Of a stretch of 30,659 nt of DNA, positions 23,801-30,659 are shown piece after piece. The translations under genes and the position numbers were made by a program. The notes beneath the pieces were generated by a model that saw only the letters and a list, made by a program, of their open reading frames with translations, ran no database searches and was not told the origin of the DNA. Each line of letters opens with the position of its first letter. Position 1 is the stretch's first letter. Source of the DNA: Rodentolepis nana (lineage: Eukaryota; Platyhelminthes; Cestoda; Cyclophyllidea; Hymenolepididae); assembly GCA_900617975.1 (NCBI GenBank), contig UZAE01000204.1, forward strand, positions 1-30,659, written 5' to 3'.

Positions 23801-24478
23801 CGTCGATTCAAGGAAGATTTTCAAGTTCGCCAATTTGGCGAAGAACGTCCTAATGTTTCTAAACTAGCCACTATTGATGAAATGGACTGGGTTCGTTCTC
23901 ATATAAGGGATCCAGTCATATTGGAATGCATGAAGGATAAGTTGGTTTATACCTCAAGTGAAGATGGTTACTCTATGCAAACTCTGTTAAGTCGACTTCG
24001 TGCTCATCAGGACACGATTAGCCGACCTGACCATATTATTATCATGTCGACACTATCTGGAAAGGGTCTAATCGGAGCATACGTTACAAGTTATTGGGAT
24101 TCGTCACGTAAAGGTTACTATGGCGATCCCTCGACGGTGCTCTTCCGTCTTCGACCTGGACCTATGGAATCCTACGTTTATTTAGGAGGTGATGAGACGC
24201 GTTACCAGTTATGTGCACATGGTGAAATGGGTATCGGGGGAGGAATAGATGGTGGCCCGTGTGGACTTTTCTTCGACAAGGATATGAAATATGGTATGTC
24301 TGGAGCTAGTCCTACATTCAACAGTAAGTGTTTGATTACTGCACCAGAGGATATACTCGGCCCTGGCCATGTTGAAGGACATGAGGATTCAGAGTACTGC
24401 TACTTCAGAATTGGTGTAATCGAGGTAATCAGCTTTGTGGATGAAATAGATTGGAGTCAAGTGGGGAAGAATCTATAA
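8861..24478 (+). CDS. TBC1D24: TBC1D24-type protein: TBC domain plus TLDc domain
   Basis: Proposed exons: 8861-8868, 9032-9245, 11883-12479, 22595-22814, optional 22900-22917 and 23107-23127, and 23721-24478. All junctions keep phase. The product is 598 residues, or up to 611 with both microexons, close to human TBC1D24 (553/559). Residues from about 20 to 273 are the TBC domain: RRELWPF at the start, HVWPICAILLHY in the middle, and FITEGFKMLFRVGL at the end. The arginine and glutamine fingers of active Rab GAPs are not seen, as is known for TBC1D24. Residues about 400-590 are a TLDc domain with IIIMSTLSGKGLIGAYV, the glycine-rich MGIGGGIDGG and a final FRIGVIEVISFVD. The fly homologue, Skywalker, controls synaptic vesicle sorting, and human mutations cause epilepsy. 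The 8-nt first exon is an inference. Otherwise translation would start at the ATG at 9102. The polyadenylation signal is at 24702. Confidence 0.92.
8869..9031 (+). other. TBC1D24 intron 1 (proposed)
   Basis: Donor GTATAC directly after ATG TCG AG and acceptor TTTTTTTCTTTAG before exon 2. The junction forms an AGG codon and reads M-S-R-S-P-F-T-E in frame with the rest. If the acceptor at 9031 is instead used for spliced-leader addition, this intron does not exist. Confidence 0.5.
9246..11882 (+). other. TBC1D24 intron 2, 2.6 kb
   Basis: Donor GTAAGT after codon 74 and acceptor TTTTTATTCACCCAG before exon 3, both phase 0. The intron is AT-rich. I see no coding exon, repeat copy or RNA gene in it. 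Confidence 0.8.
17593..18891 (-). mobile_element. Near full-length mariner transposon (1299 bp)
   Basis: Terminal inverted repeats start TTAGGTGGGCAACTAAGTCA on the left and TTGGGTTGGCAACCAAGTCA when the right end is read inward. They match at 26 of the first 30 positions. The element is flanked by TA on both sides (17591-17592 and 18892-18893), the expected target-site duplication. The length is typical of mariners. The transposase reads on the minus strand, antisense to the host gene. The TIR form and the WIPHQLKEIHLTQRISICD linker resemble the mellifera-like mariners of insects, from memory and without a search. Confidence 0.95.
17667..18711 (-). pseudogene. Mariner transposase, inactivated
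   Basis: The ATG is at 18711. The N-terminal helix-turn-helix region reads well (ASQA, LCAVYGDEAL, RSGRP) but carries an in-frame TAA at 18636-18634 (codon 26). A run of nine T at 18402-18410 shifts the frame between CIEKK and the LGYVKKLDLWIPHQL linker. The catalytic part is open from about 18390 to 17667: VTGDEKW with the first aspartate, HHDNARP with the second and SPDLAPSDYHLF with the third. The C-rich stretch at 17949-17958 adds two prolines after HHDNARP, so the last two aspartates are 36 residues apart instead of 34. The TQRIS methionine at 18335 is internal and not a real start. The gene cannot make a normal transposase. Confidence 0.92.
22900..22917 (+). other. TBC1D24: Candidate 18-nt microexon of TBC1D24
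   Basis: An acceptor with a long pyrimidine tract (CTTTGTTTTTTTTTCTAG) and a strong donor (GAG|GTAAGG) enclose exactly 18 nt. Exon 4 ends in phase 1 (AAA A). With this exon the reading becomes A|TG AGA TTT GGG ACT CGA G, giving Met-Arg-Phe-Gly-Thr-Arg, and it leaves phase 1 for the next exon. Leaving it out also keeps the frame. It lies in the linker between TBC and TLDc, where human TBC1D24 has an alternatively spliced 18-nt exon. Expression is not shown by the sequence alone. Confidence 0.62.
23107..23127 (+). other. TBC1D24: Candidate 21-nt microexon of TBC1D24
   Basis: The acceptor is CTCTTTTTTCTGTCTTTAG-like with a strong pyrimidine tract, and the donor is GAG|GTGATG. The 21 nt enter and leave in phase 1 and encode (G)CA AGT TAT ATT TCC GAA AGA G, that is Ala-Ser-Tyr-Ile-Ser-Glu-Arg, with no stop in any combination with the neighbouring exons. 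The Ser-x-Ser-x-Arg pattern is like the human VSLSKR microexon, but it is too short to prove homology. A TGC lies about 15 nt upstream of the acceptor. Confidence 0.52.
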
Positions 24479-24701
24479 CTTATGCGTGTGTGTGATGACA
24501 TTTCTTTCATTTTTGTCTTCTCCCTCTTGATCTCATCCCCTTGTTCTCTCCACCCTTCTCCTTTCTATTTCTGTGCAATTTTTGCTCGTGTTTTCTCAGA
24601 ATTCTGTGAGCGATAGAAATAGTTGTATGGTACTTATATCTATTATCTATTGTACTATTTGAACGAGCATTTTAAGCCATTCTGGATATTATTGATTGTA
24701 A

Positions 24702-24707
24702 TAATAA
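24702..24707 (+). terminator. Polyadenylation signal of TBC1D24
   Basis: AATAAA 224 bp after the stop codon, followed by a T-rich stretch (GGTTATTTCTGG). This is the first canonical hexamer downstream of the coding end. Confidence 0.6.
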
Positions 24708-25436
24708 ATCCTGGTTATTTCTGGTAACTCTATTTTTGGGAAGTTATGGAATTTCAGCACTAGGTTCTTGTATTGTTTTCGAATTCGGTAGTTTTTTTGT
24801 TTTACTAAAAAGAATTGATCAAAGCAAGGTAATGATATCCAAAATTATTAATATTGTCTTGCCTCCATATCCTATTTTCCTTCTATGTAATAAACAGTGG
24901 GAATGGGGGGAGGAAGAGGGGCCAAATTCGACAATAGTTGATTGTTGCAGATTAAGGCGAGTGGTTAGATAAGAAGTCGACGATTCCTTAGACCGAATGC
25001 CTTCTTATTGTTATCAGACCTCTACCTAAAAGTTGATATAACTATACTTGTCTTATATATAAAGGAGGTGTAAGGAGGAATGAATTGAATGAAGGAAATA
25101 ATTACGGGCTCTAGTAGAGGTGCATGTGTTCACTGGGAAATCGGAGGATATGAAGATGGAGATGTTCTTAGGCTTGTTACCAATGGATTGGGGACATGCT
25201 AGCTTGTCCACAGGTATATACAACTAAGCCTTTAACAAACTGGGAGAATATATAACGCATAAGTGAGAGATTTGACAGAAATGCATATGAAACGAATTAA
25301 TCTATAGATCACAGATAAATAGTTGTATTTATTAATTTTTTGAATTTGAAATTCCAAATTTTGTTTTAATATGGTCATTTTCTGTTACGCAGCATAAATT
25401 CAGTCGGCTATTGGGGTCCATTGAAGACCTTTATCA
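24708..25436. other. Spacer between TBC1D24 and TMEM50
   Basis: Should contain the TMEM50 promoter and 5' UTR. TTCTGTTACGCAG at about 25379-25391 has the form of a splice acceptor (5' UTR intron or spliced-leader site), but neither use is shown. The open frame at 24736-24972 is not recognised. Confidence 0.4.
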
Positions 25437-25946
25437 ATGGTAGCTTATCAGCGGTTTAGTGAATTTCGCATCAATGTTGGTGCTCGAAACACAATCGTAT
25501 CTATACTTTCCGGATTGTTATTTGCTACTGGATGGTGGATAATGATAGATGCCGCTTCCTGCTATGGATCAGAATCGCTTCCTCATGCGGTCCATGCAAT
25601 TGGATCCATCGCTACAGTTGGCTTTATTCTTCTTAATATAATTCCCCACCATGCAGTAAGCAATTTTTATAAGACTTGTTTCTCTCTTCATTCTAAATTC
25701 ACCTTATAATTGATTCAGATTTCTGGGGATATCGAGGACCCGCGGGCATGTGGTTTCCTGTTCGTTAGCGTTTTGATCAACTTTGTGACACTGATCGCAG
25801 CCACTTGGGTTATGTTTGCATCTTATGTGACAGGAAATATAAAACCAGTTTGGCCCGGTGTTGCTCTCTTCCTGCAAAATCTCTTCATTTTTATTGCTGG
25901 CTTCCTATTCCGGTTTGGTCGCCATCATGATTCGTATGCCTTTTAA
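25437..25946 (+). CDS. TMEM50: TMEM50 family four-pass membrane protein
   Basis: Two exons, 25437-25655 and 25719-25946, are joined across a 63-bp intron (donor GTAAGC, acceptor TTGATTCAG) in phase 0. They give 148 residues against about 157 for human TMEM50A/B. Four hydrophobic segments lie near residues 18-38, 52-72, 85-110 and 121-140. The strongest family match is ARNTIVSILSG followed by TGWWIMIDAA, nearly identical in human TMEM50. The second exon matches through the ASYVTG, PGVALFLQNLFIF and FRFGR blocks. A TGA lies in frame 15 nt before the ATG, so the start is sound for an unspliced 5' end. The human N-terminal WPECECIDW segment is absent or replaced. The family sits in endoplasmic reticulum and Golgi membranes, and its function is poorly defined. 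The 3' end meets ELP1 tail-to-tail. Confidence 0.93.
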
Positions 25947-26192
25947 ATGGTCTTATTTCTTTCTCATGATGTGCTCTCTTATGTATGCGCTGCAATTATT
26001 TCTAATTTCGCTTCAGTCTATTTTTGGCCATTTGTACAACTGTTGGGGAAGATGGATGAGCCTTTATTGTATACATCGTTGGTAATCTCATTGCTGTCAT
26101 TTAATTATATTGTCATTCGTCTGTTTAATTTGCTCCTCTTATTTTCGATAATGCTTACTTGAAAACAGTGAATGAGATAACAAAGTATCAAT

Positions 26193-26198
26193 ATTAAA
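26193..26198 (+). terminator. Possible polyadenylation signal of TMEM50
   Basis: ATTAAA, the commonest variant hexamer, 247 bp after the stop. It lies inside the likely 3' end of the opposite gene. No AATAAA was found between the stop and this point. Confidence 0.4.
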
Positions 26199-26207
26199 TA
26201 ATGGGAT

Positions 26208-26213
26208 TTTATT
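26208..26213 (-). terminator. Possible polyadenylation signal of ELP1
   Basis: AATAAA on the minus strand (TTTATT on plus), 47 nt after the ELP1 stop codon at 26262-26260. The short distance is normal for compact 3' UTRs. Confidence 0.55.
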
Positions 26214-26259
26214 TTACTGTTAAAAAACGAGTATTTGCATTTATAAGAAATGACTTTGT

Positions 26260-29200
26260 TCACAAGAAATCGCAAGTTATTTGCTGAATTGTCAAAGTTG
26301 GCGGAAAGAGTAGAAACGCCTCTGGAAATGGGGAAAAAATTGAGGTTTAAAATATAAGATCGCTCAAAATGTGGTGTCCCATCAATCACCATCTTATTTG
26401 GCATTTCATATACCCTCATTTCTTCTAGCAATATGCCCAGTTTATTCGTTAGTGCTGTTACCATAAACCCCAAGTCCAATTATTCTATAACTAGACTAGA
26501 TCAATTCCCAGTTGCGTTTGATGGAATAAAGGACTGTTAATAGTCCCCATGATCGTCTAAAAGAGCGCTTTTCGGTCTTCATTGTAGGTGTAGAGACTCG
26601 AAAAATGCGTCTCTTTATATTAGTCAGACTTAGCTAGTGTGGCTTGCCTTTCCGCTCACTGGGTGTGCGTCGATTAGAAACAAACCCATGACCTCTAATT
26701 TGGTAGGTGAGAACGATAAATCTACTGTGCCGAAATTGTGCATAATAAAACTTGAAAATGTTCTTACCGTGGAATGGATAGCGCCTTGCTGGTATCATTG
26801 AATTGCCATCGTCATCCATTCTTCCCGTTATCTATGAGAAAAATGGGTGCATTTAGGAGAGGAAGAAAATTGTAACAAAATTAAGTGCTGGGGGGTTTAC
26901 GATACGGATGTAATCATCTCCCGAAGATCAAATTCCTGATTCTGCTAAGTGACTAGTTGACCTAATTAGTGCTCATATAAGCCCTTAACGGTTGCTGAAA
27001 TACCTAAATTACATAATACTCAATATTCAAACAAAATGAGCTAGAATTCATAACTTTTTTCTAAAATCGTCTGCTTCCATCGATGCAACTCTAGATTGCA
27101 TAGTTAAGAATCATGACAATTATCATCATCTCCACTATCAAGTAATTAAAAATGACAAAGTATAAACACGATAGGACATTGCACAGTCTAATATACCCGT
27201 TCATGATCAACCATTCAGTTAACTAGATCTGCCTATAAATTTTTAATGTCACAAAGTGAGGTAAATGATAGGCAATAGAACATACCCATTCCCCTGTGAT
27301 TTTGTTGCACCAAACAATACTCAAGGAAGCGCGTTGAATAAGCAAAAGACTATTGGCTTGTCGAGCAAGTTTCGTAGCTTCCTCAGAGAGACAATGACGC
27401 CATAATTCCTTCACTAACTCCGCGACGCCTTCTACACTCAAGAGGAGAATTGAAGCATTAATGATATGCAAGGTAATGTATTGCTTTCTGTAAAACAACT
27501 ACTCACCAAAAAGACGCTGACATGCAGTAATGTTGGTATGCAGAATCTGTATAAGGGCCACTTCCTCATACTTGCTTCCTTTTTTAGTGCTCCACTTTTT
27601 TCGGTCTCGTTTTCGGCAATTCTTTCGTGAACGTCTGCAATACAAGGACATACGATTACCCTATCTTTGAATAGCACATTGGAACTTGGAAGTTGAGTTT
27701 AGCTAGCTTACCCAGAAGTCTTTGAGTATTGGCTACTCCGAGAAGACGAAGAAAAACCACTTACTACACTTCCGGTGTCCGAGAAAAGCTCACTCTCTGT
27801 GTCGTCATAGACTAAGAGCCAAGATAGCATGCAGTTGGGTATCATTTGCCATTAGGCGATATAACAAAAAAGGGACATACCCTCATCCCCAAAACCGGCG
27901 GCAGCATTTAGAGCTTTTTCTTTTAGCTCAGCACGTACTTCAAGGAGTCGATCAAAGGACTGGCGGAATTCCTCCGAATTTTGAGTTAAGCTGGAGACGA
28001 AGTCGGAGTAAGCCTTGAGAGAAATTTCCTTTATTTTAGCGTTGACTTCTGCCTTATTATTAGCGTGCTCGGCCTAAGATAAAAATCGTTAAAACCACCT
28101 ACTCATAAAATTTAAGTAGAAAGATAATGGTTCTTTATTGATAGACAAACCCAACTATGGGCTTCCAGCCAGTGACCGCCCTCGGCAGCTGTGCATGCAG
28201 CATTCATGTAATCCTGAAAAAAGGTGAAACCGCATGAACTGCTAAAAATGCAACTATGTGGAATAATGAATGAAATGGACTCACCTTTAGGTAATCGGAG
28301 TAGAGAGAGGCTGCCTCCAAATATCTGCCAAGCCACTTTAGGTCGTCTATAAAATGAATACCGCAGATTTAGCGACATAAATCAGCTTTTGCTTTATCCT
28401 AATATTTTGCTGCTAGCTATAAAAAGTGTTGTTTTAAAATAATTATTTTATTTATCGCCCTTTATTTTCTTTTTATTAAAATTGCTATATTTTCACAGTA
28501 TTTGGTCGTTTTTCACCACCTAGATTGTTGCAATTCTGTTTTTTTTTGGGATTAAGGAAACAATTATATAACTTCAGGCTCTTTTTTCAAATATCAAATA
28601 ATACACTAACCATTTGTACTTCAATCATCAGGGACGATAACCGACTTCAATGTCATGAACTTTAATTCGCTAGTCAAAATCCTGAACCGAACGCCACTCT
28701 GGGCAAATGTGAAATACGTTAGAATAAGGGTGCTTAAAATTGCCACTAGGCTCTTGATTTCCTAGCTCAATAAATCCTTATCTCCAACCCCCTTTGTTCC
28801 ACCATTTGCCCTGATCCATTGCTTCCACTTAGATACTTCTCGTAATTAAATGTGTTTACTCTGACATAAACGATAACAATGAAAAAGAAAGCAAATAATT
28901 GTACCAGCAAGTTTCCTAGCTTGAGTGCTAATAACCTCAAGAGAAAGGAATTCCGCATTTTCAGCTTGTTTGGTCTCCCCAATACCTCGATCAACCGTGA
29001 GACGCCAAAGTTGAACTGAGCGCGTAGTGACAAAAAGTTGAGCTGCAGAAGCATAGTGACCAGCACGCAAATGTACCTCTCCGGCAGCTACTAAACGCTG
29101 GGACGCTACAAGAGTTTCAGCCCATCGATTAGCAATTTCCTGTAAAGAATTCGTGCAATTTATAGCATTCAGTAGTATTTACTTTAAATAACAATTAATC

Positions 29201-30439
29201 AAGACATACCGAGAATTGGGGAGTACCCTGCTGGAGTAAATCAAGCGCTTCAGAGAAGAGCTTCTGGTTTTCAACCACATCACAAAACTCCCCCCAGTGC
29301 TCCGGACCAGCCAAATAGAGACCACGAAGCGCACTCGAATATCGTTTTAGGAGGAGATCGATTCGTGCATGTTGGTAAGAAGTATTTGATTTGGCGTCAC
29401 CGTTACTTTGTGTAGTGATAGCTCGAAGTTGGGCAAGAACTGGTAGGTACTCTTTGGGATCCAGTTGAGAGCGTTCGGCAAGGGATTCTGCCAATTCGAG
29501 ATCGTAGGTACCCAATGCGAGATGGAAGAGACGAACAGGCTGAAGGTAGTATTGCAAGTGACGCAATCCCCTCTCCCACATATGCAAATCACCTAGTTCT
29601 GAAAAGGAAGGATACATATGAGCAGAACTAATAATATACGCCGGTTTGACTCAGATGAGAGATGGGAATTTCAAAATATTTGTCCCCTAAAATTTCACGA
29701 AAGATAACCCACTTTAAATGCTCTGCGATTTGAAATGATCAGGCAAATGTTTAGAGAAAGCACACTTTCGGCTACGAAGAGTATTGAAAGAATGCTTGCA
29801 AGTTTCTGTGCGTTGAAATATTTTAGTAAATTCTCTAGATATTTCGATGGTCAGTTCTAATATGTACTGCATTCAGAATTAACAGGACTGAGGCTTCAAA
29901 TTTTCCCAAAAGTCACTCATGGACTTTAAAAAAAACAAAGAAAATAAAGCGATGTTTACACATTTCGGCTTTTACAACTAAGGATTGAAGAGGAAATGAT
30001 ACTAACACCATTTCTATTTTAAATAGCCACGCTAAAACGAATTTTTGGGGGAAGAAATTTAGCTCGGATTATTTACTTTTATATTGGTTGAGAATCAGCA
30101 GTCCCTTTTCAACTTCCTGTGGCTGTTTCTTAACATAGCAAGTGAGGATCGGCAAAAGAAACCTGAAAAGGGAGAAAAATATAGTTAGCGCAATAGTTGC
30201 GGTGGATACTATACACCAATGACAAAAGGAAAGACAACTACTTCTTAGTATCAGGTAGCATTGCTTTCAGTAAAGCCTCACAAACAAGAGATATCTTCGT
30301 AGCAGCCTGAGGTTCAATCAAGGAGGTGCGAGGCAAATCAACTCGAATTTTAGCCATTGATTGGGCAAGAACAGCACTTGGTGAGAGTTGCTTAGCTCCA
30401 AAGAATCCATTGTATTCAGTCTTGGTGATATCTTCCTCA
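26260..30439 (-). CDS. ELP1: Elongator complex protein 1, C-terminal half (partial, runs off right edge)
   Basis: Exons in transcript order: 30439-30242, 30162-30077, 29598-29210, 29139-28905, 28346-28285, 28213-28151, 28073-27881, 27811-27712, 27634-27507, 27431-27286, 26831-26768, 26321-26260. All phases agree and give 574 residues, corresponding to about the last 570 of human ELP1 (1332). Clear matches are EEDITKTEY, KISLVCEAL, LGTYDLELAESLAERSQLDP followed by KEYLP, the helical-repeat part, SELFSDTGSVVSG, and the basic stretch RSRKNCRKRDRKK, which corresponds to the human tRNA-binding region. The terminal block LFPPTLTIQQ matches LFIPPKI near the human end. ELP1 is the scaffold and dimerisation subunit of Elongator, which modifies wobble uridines in cytosolic tRNAs. 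The N-terminal WD40 part and start codon lie beyond the window. Some donors are weak (GTACAA, GTTTGT, GTAGTT) but are forced by phase and alignment. Confidence 0.93.
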
Positions 30440-30659
30440 CTAAAAGAGAGAGCAACGTAATAAAATTACTGGGGGAAAATAGCGATCAAAACTTTGCGAG
30501 ACTAGTAAAAGGAGTGTTCACAGTATTTGATTCAAATAGAAGGAAGCGCGCCTTATGCAAAACTTTCATTGTGCTAAAGGATCACAAAGAATGATAACTT
30601 TTAGTAAAATGCTGAAGTGGCTTTGAGGCATGCCAATCTACAAATATTTCCCCCCCCCC
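30440..30659 (-). other. Partial ELP1 intron at the right edge
   Basis: The acceptor CTCTCTTTTAG precedes the exon that starts at 30439. Human ELP1 residues expected just upstream (a FFTEL-type segment) are not found in the remaining 220 bp, so this is probably intron. The window ends in a run of nine C. Confidence 0.55.

Noticed and set aside
24708..25436. TBC1D24 and TMEM50 as one polycistronic, trans-spliced unit
   Set aside because: Both genes have same orientation and an acceptor-like site exists near 25391, but the gap of about 0.7 kb and a canonical polyadenylation signal at 24702 do not require it; left as unproven.
26105..26479. 124-codon minus-strand frame at the end of ELP1
   Set aside because: The ELP1 alignment uses a different frame of 26260-26321; the long frame is a coincidence.
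27223..27498. 91-codon frame with start at 27498
   Set aside because: Only 27286-27431 is an ELP1 exon; the rest of the frame reads into introns.
1..30659. CRISPR array, bacterial operon, riboswitch or phage features
   Set aside because: The window is intron-bearing animal DNA; no regularly spaced repeats or prokaryotic signals are present.
30651..30659. Run of nine C at the end of the window
   Set aside because: Too short to interpret and could be an assembly edge effect.

Overview
The window is metazoan nuclear DNA. It is AT-rich and has spliceosomal introns with GT..AG borders, many only 63-85 bp long beside a few much longer ones. It carries four conserved animal genes and mariner-type transposons. 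The short introns, gene content and many AT-rich spacers suggest an invertebrate, possibly a parasitic flatworm, but nothing here fixes the species.

Layout. Positions 1-8000 hold no complete gene that I can support. This part contains four copies of one dispersed repeat (three on +, one on -) and a decayed mariner transposase relic at about 6737-7440. At 8034-8531 (-) lies a single-exon gene for a small SMAP-domain protein (C11orf58-like). It is head-to-head with a TBC1D24-type gene (+, 8861-24478) that encodes a TBC domain followed by a TLDc domain. The two start codons are 329 bp apart and probably share a promoter. The TBC1D24 gene has a 10.1 kb intron (12480-22594) that carries a nearly full-length but broken mariner element (17593-18891, antisense, with inverted repeats and TA duplications). 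Between its TBC and TLDc parts are two candidate frame-preserving microexons of 18 and 21 nt.

Downstream, a two-exon gene for a TMEM50 four-pass membrane protein (+, 25437-25946) runs tail-to-tail into the 3' half of ELP1, the Elongator scaffold subunit (-, 26260-30439, at least 12 exons, continuing past the right edge). Their probable polyadenylation signals lie within about 20 bp of each other.

The genes do not form a shared pathway: TBC1D24 acts in membrane traffic, TMEM50 is a membrane protein, ELP1 acts in tRNA wobble-uridine modification, and SMAP is of unknown role. The most interesting signals are the tandem microexons, the 8-nt coding first exon, the unclassified repeat family, and the mariner whose catalytic spacing was altered by a poly-C expansion. 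Exon borders were set by hand from splice motifs, reading phase and remembered family alignments.
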